64,000 nucleotides of DNA. It comes from Liolophura sinensis (Eukaryota > Mollusca > Polyplacophora > Chitonida > Chitonidae). A program made the translations under genes and the position numbers. How positions within the stretch are numbered: the stretch's first letter is position 1; each line of letters opens with the position of its first letter. The DNA lies in assembly GCF_032854445.1 (NCBI RefSeq), contig NC_088301.1:12212281-12276280 (forward strand), given 5' to 3'. The notes beneath the pieces were generated by a model, which saw only the letters and a program-made list of their open reading frames with translations, searched no databases and was not told the origin of the DNA. Shown one piece after another: positions 1 through 13,000 of the stretch.

Positions 1-311
1 GCTATTCTATAATTATTTTCACTGTGATCTATATTATATTTTTAAACTTACCGTGACCTTTGATATATTTTCAAGGTTAGCATAGCCTTTGATATATTTT
101 CACTGTAGTCTTTATTTGACTTTCACTGTGGGCCGTACTACACTTTTTAAACTTCTTTTGGAAATAGGCCTCTATGGTATAGATTTAAAACACTCCTGTG
201 TGGTCTGCGAGTGGTGTACAAATACCAAACGCTTAGATTCACTGTGGCCCTACATTCGCAGTGGCCCGTGTTACATTTTCATTGTCTTGCACACCTACGT
301 GTCCTTCCCTT
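1..311. repeat. Degenerate left edge of the 23-bp-derived minisatellite
   Basis: Diverged segments of roughly 23 bp are visible, each ending in something like TTTCACTGTGACC or TTTCATTGTC. They share the pattern of the well-ordered array to the right but have lost regular spacing. This is probably the decayed flank of that array and it runs off the window start. The short reading frame across it uses repeat sequence and is not a gene. Confidence 0.6.
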
Positions 312-925
312 TCATTATGACCTGTGCCATACTTTCGTTTTGACCTATTCTTTATCTTCATAGTGGAAAGTATTCTATTTCCATCGTGTCCTGTACTATA
401 CTTTCCCTGTGACCTATTCTTTGTCTTCATCGTGGAATGTACTTTATTTTCAGTGTGACCTGTACTATACTTTCCCGGTGACCTATTTTATATCTTCATC
501 GTGGAATGTACTTTATTTTCAGTGTGACCTGTACTATACTTTTCCCGTGACCTATTTTATATCTTCATCGTGGAATGTACTTTATTTTCAGTGTGACCTG
601 TACTATACTTTCCCGGTGACCTATTTTATATCTTCATCGTGGAATGTACTTTATTTTCAGTGTGACCTGTACTATACTTTCCCAGTGACCTATTTTATAT
701 CTTCATCATGGAATGTACTTTATTTTCAGTGTGACCTGTACTATACTTTTCCTGTGACCTATTTTATATCTTCATCGTGGAATGTACTCTATTTCCACTG
801 TGACCTGTACCACACTTTGTGTGTAATCTATTCGCAATCTTTATCGTGGAATTAACTCTATTTCCATTGTTTACCACACTTTCCCTGTGACCTATTCTAT
901 ATCTTCACTGTGGAATTTACTATAT
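312..925. repeat. 69-bp tandem repeat (trimer of a 23-bp unit)
   Basis: The marker TCATCGTGGAA (or a close variant) recurs at 358, 427, 496, 565, 634, 703, 772 and 841, exactly 69 bp apart, and once more near 904 after a 6-bp loss. Each 69-mer splits into three related 23-mers ending in GTGGAA, GTGACC and GTGACC. Units between 427 and 772 are almost identical, while outer ones diverge, as expected when homogenisation is strongest in the centre. The apparent 148-residue protein with a 23-residue repeat arises because 69 is a multiple of three and the unit lacks a stop in that frame. I do not regard it as coding. Confidence 0.92.
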
Positions 926-1640
926 TTCTTCTGCGTCTTGTATTTTGTCTTCACTGGGTCCTGCAAGATTTTTCCACTATGTTCTGGATTATGCTTTTAA
1001 TGGGCCCGGTACTACATTCCCAGTGTGCTTTGTATTGTGTCTTCACTGGGTCCAGTACTATATTCCTGATGTGCTCTGTAATACGACTTCACCAGACCTG
1101 GCTCCGCCAATATTTCTACTGTGCTAAGTCTCATGTCTTCACTGGGTCCAGGACTATATTCCTACTCTGCTGTGTATTATTTTGTTTTTTCACTGGTTCA
1201 GTACCATATTCCTACTGTGCTAAGCCTCATGTATTCACTGGGTCCAGTGCTATATTCCTATTGTACTATGCATTATGACTTCACTGGATCCAGTGCTATA
1301 TTCCTACTGTGCTGTCTATGATGTCTTCACTGGATTCAGTATTATATTCCTATTGTGCTATGTAGTATGACTTCACTGGGTCCAGTGCTATATTCTTATT
1401 GTACTATGCATTATGACCTCACTGGGTCAAGTGCTATATTCCTACTGTGCTGTTTATGATGTCTTCACTGGGTTCAGTATTATATTCTCTTTGTGCTATG
1501 TAGTATGACTTCACTGGGTCCAGTGCTATATTCCTATTGTGCCATATATTATGACTTCAATGGCTCCAGTACTATATTTCTTCTGTGGCACTTTGTTCCA
1601 CTGTATTCTGTATTATACGTTTTATGAGGCCGGTTGAATA
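926..1640. repeat. 46-bp tandem repeat (dimer of a 23-bp unit)
   Basis: The marker CACTGGGTCCAGTGCTATAT recurs with a 46-bp step: 952, 998, 1044, 1090, then (after a 4-bp insertion and one irregular step) 1191, 1236, 1282, 1328, 1374, 1420, 1466, 1512 and 1558. Each 46-mer divides into two 23-mers of similar shape (T-rich, with TATATTCC or TATGACTT ends). The adjoining 69-bp array uses the same 23-bp base period, so the two are probably branches of one ancestral repeat. Reading frames here are artefacts. Confidence 0.9.
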
Positions 1641-4600
1641 TATCCTTATTAAATTCTCATTGAGATTCATATAATTTAGTTATATGCAATATTTATTTCC
1701 CATTGTAGCCTACACTTGTATTATTTGTTTCAATTATTATATACTGAAATTCTTACCGCAGACTGCAGACTGCAGTCCTTTTTAGTCTGTAATGTACACT
1801 GAGGTCTGTCATGGATTGTGCTTTTTCTTTAATCTTTTTTCATATCTCCACGTATGACTTACATTAAGGTTTATAACTCATGTCACATTAACCTTGGGAG
1901 ATACCAACTATTTCCGTAACATGCATAAATCTGTCTGGCCTAATTTCAAAAAGAATGGAAATACTTGTCCCTCGGCACCATGTTTCCAATTCCGATCGCC
2001 ACTCCCTTCCTAGAACAATTAATTTCGACACAGCTGCGATTTCGTCCTTGTCCGACGCAGATGGGACGATCAGCTGTGCTCAGATTGATGGCAATGTCTG
2101 ACAAAAGCCATGACGTGAGTTGCCAGGCAACCCAGCCACATCGCACTTCCGTCACGTGACACTAGGGTTAATGCCTTCCACAGTTCCTTGAACCGCTTTT
2201 GTACGTTTTTCATTAGTTCTTCAAAGCCTAAATCGCACAAGTAACGTCATTTAGCCTTTGCACAAAAGTAGATGTTTCACATTTGTTTTACACATCGCAA
2301 TGCTATATCGTCAAAGGGTAGGAAGGTCAGAATTAAGATTATATACCACGTGCGTTGAACAAGAGGTTTAACTTGTGTAAAATAAAGAATCTATATAACC
2401 CTGTCTGTTTACCCAAGGCACCGACGATGCTTTGGTTCTCACCAGCTATGACTAAAAGGCTTCGACGCAGAGATACCGATACTGGAAAAAGAAATCTTAC
2501 TTGGAAATAATAAACAAGAGTCAATTGGCCGTTGGACTCATTTTTCACATTGATAGAGTAGGTCCTTACAGTTTGCCATTAATCACATAAGTCATTTGAC
2601 CCAAAATCAATGCTTTACTAGTATCGACGAAAACCTTTCATTTGGGTCATACGTTCTAAAACTATGTAATTTTTTAGACCAGGCTGGATGTTTCCATATA
2701 TAGTTACATGTATTACCAGTCGAAATTACGTTATAAAGGAATGGAGTTCTGAAAGAAACTGTCTCAGGTATGTGCTAATTATTCTCTAGATTGCTCGACG
2801 TTAATGGCGACATATTCGTTACGAATTCCTGTAGATTATTTCGATTCAGTTTTTCCAAACGCAAACTGGAATGTTGTATACGTTAGCATACACTGATTGC
2901 GAATTTAATGATAACTAGTATTCTTACTCCTGTGAAGAGCACGCTGTGTTTTCCAGACGCCACGATTGTTAACTTGTCGTGTTATTGAAAAGACGTATTA
3001 TAATAAGCCGATAGCTACGCGAAGCAATTTCGTTATTGCAAAATTGAATCTCATAAAGTCATAAGCGAACAAAGGAGAGGACGGATAAAAGAACAAAAAC
3101 AAACCCCAAAAACAGAGACATGTAAATAGATGGCGCCATCGTTTAATCTGGCGAATGATGTCCTTTTATAAAGACTCAAGAACGAAAATCACGTCAAGGT
3201 AAACAAACATATCATCTTTTCTCTATAGGACTCTGACAGCCTCGGAAAAAAAGGAAGTTCAACACGGCTCAGATAGGGTAAACATGGGATGGTTAATATG
3301 TCTACCATCCAAGCCCACGTCTTTCCCAACAGGAGGTAATTTCATGGCTCGAAAAATTTCGATTAAGTCCTAACAGCGGTGATTTACTCCCAACGGCAAC
3401 GAAGTATGGGCAAAACAAATACCTTCACACAGTGGCTGAGTCCAAACAGGCTGAGAGCGATAACGCCACACAGATCCTAATCCATGTGTGTCCCGAGTTC
3501 ACCGTATGACCAAACTCAAACCTTAATTTACGCGCACTTAGTGTGTGGATCTACAATTTTGAACACTCTTGTAGATGCAGGATATTTCCTATTTTCACAA
3601 GATGTTGTTTTCTATTGTCTGTATCAAAGGATTTCTAATGGCGGTGTTGAGAAAGTATGTGTCCGATAATAAGGAAAACGATACACAAAGAAGCCCGTAG
3701 TAATCATGTTTTTCTCTGAGGGAACAATTTTCAAAAAGAAAATGATGGTAAGACTGTAAGCTAAACTGTCGGGGTATTCGTAACAACACTGAGGCTTTAG
3801 AACTTTCCTGTTTTATTGACAGCTGTGTTTATGACAGTACTATATACTGCGGTAGTACGAGTTCCTTATGACACAAGCATGTGCTCAGTGTCAGTAGAGA
3901 TGTATACTAAATACTACAATGTCAAAGTACCGAAATTCTGTTGAATATTCGTGTTTTTTGTTTACGACACGAACATACTAAGTGTAAAACAAACCGCACG
4001 AGTCTGCTCGCGTTTGGGTTTTAAACAGCGATTTGCTCCAACATCATAGCCAAGCATGAGCTATTGTTTTGAAAAAGTAAATTTGAAGCGAAACAGGTGT
4101 ACTTATAGTACAATGTCACACATCAAGGCAGTGTGTTAATGGATCACAACGTACATTTGTTTAAACAACACACACATAACAGTAGTTTTGAAAAAGCACA
4201 ATGTTTTTTTCATGAAGGCTTTCTTCGGGAGTCGCCATTTTAATGCTCACAACGCTGACTTATTTCTCTTTTTCAAAACTATGTCTTAAACGCGTAGTTT
4301 ATTGGGATGACTTCCTTTAAATACTTTTCGACTTGTTTGAGAAATTCACTGGTAATCTGAAAAAAATATTAAAGGCACAGTGTTATGTAACCATATGCAG
4401 AAATGGCCGAGCGAGTTTCTTCAAGATCAGGATAAATGGATGAATTCATGGAAAAAAACGGCGTGCAAATTTTAGTTTCTTGCGTCAACTACGTAAATTT
4501 CCGGAGTTTGAACGAAGGAGCCACCGCGAAATTAAGACGAGCTTTCTTTTCTGTCTTTTTTCAGTTCGGATATAAATGACTCTTTCTTGCCCTGAAGATA

Positions 4601-5358
4601 AGAAATTGTGCAGACTTTAAGAAAACCTGTTTTTCTGTCATACAGACATGCTTGGTCGGGGACAAGAGGCATTACGATAAATACTACATGCTAAGTGTGT
4701 CGTTGTGATATTTGTTTCTTATTTTTGCATTTGTCATGTTGGCATTTTAGGAAATTGTCTAGATTTCTTTAGGAACATTGCCATTTAGAGGAAGTAAAAT
4801 TCGAATTGTACATCGTACAGTATTGGCTGGAACATGCAATAAGAAAGGTTTTATTAAGTTTGTTTGACATATTATGGGTAACTCAATGCTTTTAATGTTG
4901 ATATTTTCAAGAAGCCCCGTGTTAACGTTTTGTTCGTTTTGTTACTAAGCAAATACATATACAATGATTGTAAGTAACTTAACATGAGGCCACGCCCGAA
5001 CCTCTGTCGGCATGAACTATTCGGTCAGCAGTAATTGATGAAAACAAAACACCAACATACTACACATAAAAATTATGGCCTGATACCTAAAACTCCTTAT
5101 TTACAAGAAGAACTATATTTGTTTATCTGTGAAGGCATAAAAACACTGTTAATACAACGGGGTCAATCTGTTCTTTTTTTGCATTTGTCTGCACGGATAC
5201 CTTCTTCAACGTTATGGCATTGAGGGACCTGGTACATGTCTCCAAAACCAATCGTTTATGCACATTGATGACACCAAAATTGTAGATAGCAAGACGTGAT
5301 ATAAAGATGACAGACATATTTGTCTTCCAATGCGGCCCTTCGCCACAGTAACAATTAG
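1641..5358. other. Unique non-coding DNA
   Basis: No recognisable coding region, RNA gene or repeat family was seen apart from the motif cluster at 2111-2160, annotated separately. The longest frames are about 60-70 codons, not unusual by chance, and show no recognised domain. A somewhat GC-richer patch at about 1970-2165 surrounds the motif cluster. Confidence 0.5.
2111..2160. promoter_or_regulatory. Cluster of CRE-like, X-box-like and E-box motifs
   Basis: Three symmetric factor-type motifs lie within 50 bp: TGACGTGA (CRE/ATF-like) at 2111-2118, GTTGCCAGGCAAC (two inverted RFX-type half sites, 1-bp spacer) at 2119-2131, and GTCACGTGAC (a palindromic CACGTG E-box) at 2151-2160. The motifs are directly visible and the factor families are established knowledge. 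That this is a functional enhancer or promoter is inference. No TATA box or recognisable exon adjoins it. Confidence 0.35.
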
Positions 5359-5600
5359 TACACTTAAAACATTAATCTGTCAACATAAACATAAAGTCTG
5401 TTGTCTGAGTGATGCTAGAATGTATTCAGTTATTATAACATAATACTGTGCCATAATCAACAGAATATCCTGTTAGTCTAATAGAACTTTTATGTTAAAT
5501 TAATGGAATATACGTAGAATATGTAATAATCTAGAATTGGTTCTAGCATTACTCAGACAACAGACTTTCTGTTAAAATTAACAGATTATTTTTTAGTGTA
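5359..5600. mobile_element. MITE-like element, about 60-bp terminal inverted repeats, TA duplication
   Basis: The left end (TA then CACTTAAAACATTAATCTGT..., continuing to about 5420) is an imperfect inverted copy of the right end (about 5541-5600, ending ...TTTTTTAGTG then TA). The inner 28 bp of the arms, including GTCTGTTGTCTGAGT, match at all but one position; the outer 30 bp are more diverged. TA at both edges fits the target duplication of Tc1/mariner-like transposases. The 242-bp length and absence of a coding region fit a non-autonomous MITE. Family assignment is uncertain because the CACT(T)A terminus also recalls CACTA elements, which make 3-bp duplications. Confidence 0.8.
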
Positions 5601-6551
5601 TCTGCTCATCATTAAAATACAATAGCGAATCATGCTAGAATAAGATAATATCATCACTATAACATCGACTTTGTCATAATTAATTTTTTTTTGTGAACGA
5701 TACACGTTTTAGCGGAATTGTTGCTGATTGGTCTTCTGATAATTCCACCAATCCTTGTGCTTATTTTGAACTGTGATTTGCGACTTCGTCCCACATCAAA
5801 ATCTCTGAGCGAATCTCAATAAATGTCCATGGCCCACATATTATATTAGTCTTATGTCCCGCTTCCATAAATTTCCTATACCGTTCATGACATAACAATT
5901 TCGATCCACAGTCAGTGGGCCAGAAAATGGCGTGATACCCGGCTATTCCATTTACATAGTAATGAGACCGACCGGTTAGGTCTGCTTTCTCTATCCCTCT
6001 GAACTTGTGATTGGAGAAAATGTTTTACGGATGTCTAGTTGAAGGGGTTAAAATTTCCAGCGCTTGGTGATGCATTTGGATGTGCCACAAGACGCTGTAT
6101 CGGCCTTTGGAGTTTGATATGTTTGCAGGCATTTCCACAAAATTCCCCTGGTACCTAATCTCATAAGAGCCCACTCGACCGACGCACCTGGTCGCCTATA
6201 ATTCTATTGAAAAGTTCCGGATTGAGCAGGACGCCATCTAAGCAACCCTCTTACAAAGGAACCCTCAGGCTATATGTTAATGAAGCACTGGGGACCGGAC
6301 CATTCCCCATCCTTCCAACCATCGACCGTTTCTCGATGCCAGAGCTGCGTGCGTTTTTCTGCAAATCTCGGGGCCGTCGCTGGGCTTGCCCAATTCGCCA
6401 CCCGAGTAACCATTATGCGTACCCGCCCCAAGCATCTGACTGCTATCTTTGCCAATGCTTGACTGCCGAACTGAAGTTCCGTCGATAATGCAGAATTGGC
6501 AGGGTTATGAACTAATGCATTACTTGATTCGATTTGTAAGCTAATAACGCC

Positions 6552-6588
6552 TATATATAGCCAGAAAGGCCACGAGCAGAGCTCAGTG
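6552..6588 (+). promoter_or_regulatory. Candidate TATA + initiator core promoter
   Basis: TATATATA at 6552-6559 is followed by TCAGTG at 6583-6588, placing the initiator A (6585) 33 nt after the TATA start, the usual metazoan spacing. A GC-richer segment lies upstream (about 6160-6500), and a consensus splice donor lies about 425 bp downstream at 7011. The combination is more suggestive than any single motif. Transcription itself is inference. Confidence 0.4.
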
Positions 6589-6864
6589 ATGGGGACAGAC
6601 ACTGGCTTGTACAGTAGAGAGACAGGGAGGACTTTAAGCGAACAGCATTTACATGGAGTGCAGGCCCACCAAGATGGTGGCCTTCCCACATTGTCTCTAG
6701 CATAACGGATTGCTTTTTTCCCTCTTTTGCGGAGCGAGACAAAAACGCCTTTCTTGGCTGGCTGTTTAAACCATGGGTGGAACATGGTCGTTAGTTTTGG
6801 CCTATTTGAACGCGGACTTGACGGAGAGCTTGGCTGTGGAGGAAGTCAGACAAGACAGAAGAGG

Positions 6865-6896
<32 letters not shown>

Positions 6897-7010
6897 TAGA
6901 GGAGGAGAGAGAGAAACAAATGGTTCTACAGCTACATTGAATCGAAAGAGAATGGCCACTAACTAGATCTCTCCCCGTTTTTGTTGGCGTTCATCGGAGC
7001 ACACAAACCG
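6585..7010 (+). other. Candidate first exon, probably 5' UTR
   Basis: The segment begins at the candidate initiator and ends at CACAAACCG followed by GTAAGTCT, an excellent donor at 7011. It contains a (GA)n microsatellite (6861-6915). A 79-codon frame (6727-6966) inside it is low-complexity (Arg/Glu from GA repeats) and ends before the donor, so the exon would most likely be untranslated. No downstream coding exon could be linked to it. Confidence 0.3.
6861..6915. repeat. (GA)n microsatellite
   Basis: A purine-only run of GA dinucleotides with a few AAAG, TAGA and GGAG interruptions. It sits inside the candidate first exon. Confidence 0.95.
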
Positions 7011-10000
7011 GTAAGTCTCTTCATATTTCACGTACAACTGGTTCACCGTCTATTGCATATGACCAACTTGTCTTACTAAATATCAGGTGCTTTTACGCAT
7101 CTACATGGAAATAGCCACGGTATTATCTAGGATAACTGTGTACGAATGGGGCATTTCCGTCGATCCACTCAGCTTTGCCGATACGTTGGTATCATATTTT
7201 GCTGAAATCATGCTGAAAAATATTTTCTGAATCAGTAAATAACTTTACATTATGGCATGGAGTTCTTCTTGGACCAGGCAATGCTCTATTCCTTCTCTGT
7301 TACTTTGATTTGACTTGGAAACACTGCGTGTGTGTGGTAAAAACAACGTTTCTGACATTTCTGAGTTCCACACGTCCACGAAATACCCAGGTCATATTTA
7401 AAACCAGTGAAATGAGCTCTACACGCATTTTGCTTCTTTTCCTTTATTTTTCAAAGAGGACAGTTTCGTTTAGCGGATGAGTTTTTGGTCGGCCATTTAA
7501 AAACAAACAATTTATGTAAGAGAATAGAAACTGTTGTGCCATTATGTTCTTCTTCCTTCGGCCATTGAATCTTCATGACAAAACATATCCAAATGAAAAT
7601 TTTGTGAAGCAGGATAGCTTCCGTCGTTTGATTAGCTCATCCTTTGTTACGGACTGAGCATGTTCACAAATGAAAAATATCTAATATTAAGACTGGTTCA
7701 TCTTCAGTTGCCAGTGGATTACACGTACGAGCTGCCAAGAATGACCGTATGATACAGTCATAGCAGCGAAAATGGTCTAATTGTTCTCATCCGAGATTTG
7801 CCAGATGGTGACGCCATCTACCTCAGGCTACAAACTTCCTATGAGGCTTCATGTGCTGTGTTCGTTATATTTAAGACTCTAGACATGTCAAGGTTGCCAA
7901 CACAACAGTAGACTAATAAACTAGAGTTGCGAGTTCTGATGAATTATTTAGAGTTCAACCTAGCGCAGGGTTTCCCTAAAGGCGGCAAGTATGTCTGTAA
8001 TTCAACGTGACAATGGTTCTTGCCGCATAACAACCTAAGCACAGAGCATCCAACTGCGCACAACGCCGCGACACCTACATACGCGCATATTACAAGAATA
8101 TATTACTACTTCAAGCCGGAGAACTTGTTTTTTTATTATTCCAGTAATCTGACAACGAAGGAAAAAATGTTACCACGACACAAGGACATCCATTGGCGCC
8201 AGTTGCGAGTTCACGTGGTTTATCGTTCGAAATATGAAAAATACATGAATTGATTTTTCGTGAAAACTGTTACAAAACTGTGTGCAAGTTTGTTGTTGAT
8301 TCCCAAACGAATCCGTTCATAAATTGACATGGAAACACCACAACAACCTTCATTTTCCGAGTATGTATCAGAGTATGTCATTTTGCTTCCCTCGTGCCCT
8401 TAGGTGGCATTATTTATCAATACTTTTTAGCAGTTTGTGAAACACGTTTGAACGTCGTGCTAAATACGTCCTTCCGATGGAATTATTACCGCTCATGGGA
8501 AACCTACGTTTTTTTTCAAAAATTTTACAGCTATATCATGCTGATACAGCCATATGGCTCACGTAGCTCATTTGTAATGGGATTCGAAGAGGATTTACAT
8601 TTACACATGTTAATATATGTTTCTTTTTATGGGTAGAACAGTTCTCCCTAGAGAGTGTGCCCCACGCATCCATCTCATGTGTGGATATGCATAGATCAAC
8701 ACAGCGGCGGGTGGCTTGGTCGTTCATTAGTTTGCAGATACTGGGGTATTCGCATGCGAGTATGAACCTTTTAATTATTCATTCGCTCTGGCGAATGGCT
8801 TCAAACATCTGAGGTGGAAATAACCAGGCATAACATCCGCGAGTCTGCTTTCCGTTTCTTCTCAGCGCCCTGTCATCCATATTCACAATGGGCTTCCGGT
8901 GGCTAGACTCACAGTCCTTAGGTGGAAGGCGTGATGGAAAAATAGGGCTTGACGAGAGACAAAGAACGGCTGGATGTAATAGGAATTAACAAGCTGTCCA
9001 GTGCTCTCTAGTCTTTTGGGCTACCGACCGTTCGCAAACGACAATCTGAGGAAAACAATGAGTAGATTTCTACTCGCAACGAGAAAGGCACGCCACATTG
9101 GTAAACTGGGTTGTTTATCTTTATCCTTCTGTATCAAAGGCAGATTTCCCTCTGTATACAACCTTAGAAATGTCCACGTTTCCTAACATCTGTACAGCTT
9201 GTTCGTTGTGTATGAACAGTCCTTGTGTATGATCAGAAATGAAAATCTTTGTGTATGAACAGAGATGAAATAAATTCACGTGTGCTCTGTACTATGTTGT
9301 CGTTTTGTTTACCGTCGGCAATGAACATATGGTGACAAATTGGTGCCTCTGTTCACCAGTTTTAATAAAACATTTTGGTGCACACATCGGTTTAAATATA
9401 AACGCAGGAATTAAAAACAATCGGCAAAAGTTTTCCTAAATTGCCGTTTTTTCTCTCCTGGCCACCATGTTTGCTATTTGAGCTGTTAGCAACCGAACCA
9501 GACCACCTGGTCACTGATCTGCATGTCTGGCGGCAATCGTTTGTCACATTCGTACATACACATTGCTCTTTGCAAGGAGTGGATTTTTCCTTACAAAGTC
9601 TTCTTCATTTCACTAAACGTTCGCTGCATTCATAAATCATGGTCTGCACCTGTTATAGAACAAATAATGCATAAATCATAGCGGGTAACTTTTGATAAAG
9701 CGCAGTAGACCTGGTGCAGGTCTGTAACACAAGCGTCAGATTTGTTCTCTTTCTATTTTCTTTTTTTAATTCTTATGTTTAACCTGAAAAGACTGTCCAG
9801 TGATGAAACCTCGCCTGGATTTCATCCCTACCAAGCCTGGACTGAAATTGGCTTTCTGTTAACATAACAAATGCGACGTGTTAAATAACCTTTGTCCATG
9901 CGGCAGGAATTTTTGAAGTGCCCGGATGCTTGCCTCTCAGACATTGGGCACGCTTCAAGCGGTGGCATCAAAGCCCTATGGTTTCAAGTGTTGACGTCAC

Positions 10001-13000
10001 ACCAGCGCTCCTCCACAGCTTTAGCATGCTCCGCTTTGTTTCCATCTGATGCCTCACTTCCGACTTTTAAAGGCGATGCACTGCGCATTACTCTATCCAC
10101 TAGATTTCGCTTAAGCGCCCATTCTCACACAGTGTTCAAGATGAGAAAAATTGTCTTCGACGCCATTTGATTGCTATTCTGAATTCACAGAGGCTTTTTT
10201 TGTTCATTAAACATTTTTAGTGCGAACTGTTGACAGTTATCTTAATAGCAACCATTTACATTTTCAAAGAAACGAACTGAGAATTTTAGGTTTATGGTAA
10301 AATAGCCTTTGCATAATATCGAGGCGGATTAGAGTTGGAATCACCCAGATATTCCTAGGGCCACATTGGTTTAACGAACTCATCATAATAATTTTCAAGG
10401 GCATAAAATTTTTTTTTACAGGAAACGGTTTTGCTGCTGTTTTGTGTAAGCTTAGATTTTTAAAATCACTTTGTTATTAAGTTTGCAATTTAAAATAATA
10501 GCTCAACATCTCTGGAAAACAGGGGAGGTTGTTGTGGCGCGCGTGTCCATTTTGTTTTTGCAAACAAGATGGGGTTGATTCTCCGAGGCTTTTATTAGTG
10601 GCTGGGTGGACTGTGTGGGTGGAGGATTATAGGCTGCACGAATTGGTCAATCGTCTGAGGCTAAATAAAGAAAAAGTGCCGTGGGATTTATAGTTATAAT
10701 TAAGCCACGTTGGAAAAGATTTATTTTGCACCGTCTTTCGATATTCCTAAGTCAGATGAGCAAATCCGGGCAAGGCTAATCCCGGTTTACACAGAGCTGA
10801 CTTTATCCACATTAATCTTGTTTGCAACAAAACTGCGTTGCGGATATTCACAAACCTTCAGCACGATTTAGATGTGTTGAACAATTCATAGGCGATATAA
10901 GCAGCGTTCTGTTTAACCCCTCAAGTATAGGTCGATGTGTTGATTCTAGGTATCTATCCAGCACACATGTCTGCAGGAAAGCAAAACTCATAAGTCACTG
11001 AAAATGCTTACCGATTTTAATATTAAATGCAAGAAATATGCCAATGGTTTGTAAGAAAGGGAGGAAGTTTTCGTGTGCCCCAAACAGGCACCAGGAAATA
11101 TTTAATAGCACAATGACTAAGCATAAGGGAAACCATGAACACACCTTTACATTTCAGACCCATTTACAGCTAATTTCGCACTAGTGCTTCAGTATTATTT
11201 TTGGACTGTTCTCTTTGTGTTGCTAGGAGTATTAAATATTAAAATTCTAATTAGATAAAGTATTGAGCTTAAGCGTTCACAGGCTTACGAGTAATTAGCT
11301 GGTATTTGTGTTAATGAAGTCAGATCGAGCGGACTAACCTTGAAGTGCGTTTTTTGGAACTCACTGTGGAATATCATCTGCTGAATACATGTATAACCAA
11401 TGGTCCTTCATATGCTAACATATAAGATTTCCCTCAAGCGTACATGCAACCGGTGCAAGTACACATATTTCCTTAAAAATAAATAATCGGGCATTTCAGT
11501 ATTGATCACAGCAAATCTCTCTTAAATTTTCATAATAACTAAATTGTGACTAGAAAGACTGATACATGCTTGGGGAGAAGATAGGATATTTACATAAAGG
11601 CTGATTGCCTTGGAGCACGACAACCTCAACGAAGACTGTTACAGCAAAGCACAATGCAAACGGAGTGGAACGTTACAAAGTGCTTGACTGTTATTCGCTA
11701 GAGCACCAAAGTACTGGTTCAAACCTAGCGATGCACAGCGTATTGTTCCTCTGTCACCGCTCCTAGGGCCTTCCTGACAAAAAGCGTGCGATGATAATCG
11801 AAGGGCCGTTTACACGGTCTCACCTTCGATGGAGACATCTCGTCTTCTACTAATATGGTGTGCATAGTTCTTAGTCACAAGGTCAGTGGTTTATCCCTGG
11901 GGGCTCCAGTATTCTCCACCCACAAAACTGAACACTATCTTATAAGTAAAATATTCTCTAATAACAATCTAATAAATAAACATTTAGCCATGCAATTTCT
12001 AACAGATGCAGAACGGGTAGTATTCAGGATTTGGTACGACGCATTGTCATTCAACTTTCTAATATTCCAAGACAACACACGTGTACAGTGAATTTTGAGA
12101 ATAAAAGCAAATCAATCTGAAAGATTTCTTTTGAGCACTAAACCTTAAGGCCGAATTTGGAAAAAGAAAGGCGAAAGATACGACATGTACACGTATCATT
12201 CGTTTTTCCCTGAAGCAGTGCTGGGTAATGTTTGGTTGATGCTGCCTGGTGTCTTATAGGTGTTTCTCAGCCATTTTACTTTTCAGTGTGTAGAATGCAT
12301 TCCAGACCAGATGACTGGTATTCCACCATTTGAAAAAAACAAAACAAAACAAAAAACCCTGTATTTTGTTTCAAGCCTTCGCGCTGTTTCCTTGAAATTT
12401 TTGCGACTACTCTTCGAAGATAAGGTGACAATAACACTTACAGTAAAAGCCTGTAATGGGTTAGAGTGGTAAACCAAGCAAAGAGAATTGTCCAGTGGGA
12501 GACTGGGATACAGAGCATGTCTTGCGTAAAACGAGCTAGAAAGCACAGCCAGCTGCAAATGGCAAACCAAAAGAATGAATAATTCGGAATGTCACTTCTG
12601 ATCGCACGGCCGAGAAGAAAATTGATTTTCGTTGCGAGCCATTAGGTACTGAGACAAAACTTTCTTTGATGAACCTGAGAGCTTTTTTTCACGAGATAAG
12701 GCGTGATACGAAACTTAAATGACACAATGAACATTCCATGTGGGACTTCACGGTTACGTGTGATTTCGCAAAGGGGCGCTGCAAACATCAAGATAGACCA
12801 ATGGATGGTTTCTTTGCCAACATAATGAAGTGCAGTTATAAGCCTTAGATTTCTAGGCTGATGATAATAATTCTGAAGAAAAAGAAGACGTTCCTGAGTA
12901 TCTCCAATAAAACATTATCTTCCTTTATTTTTCTTATAATATTGGCTCGATGAGAGTTTCGCCAATGTCTTGATTTGCCTTAGATATATAACGCTATTTC

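Noticed and set aside
409-855. 148-codon frame with a 23-residue repeat
   Set aside because: It follows the 69-bp tandem unit exactly. No codon bias or splice context; explained by the repeat.
6270-6785. 171-codon minus-strand frame, the longest outside repeats and the retrotransposon
   Set aside because: No recognised domain; other frames over the same GC-rich DNA are also open; no splice or promoter support on that strand.
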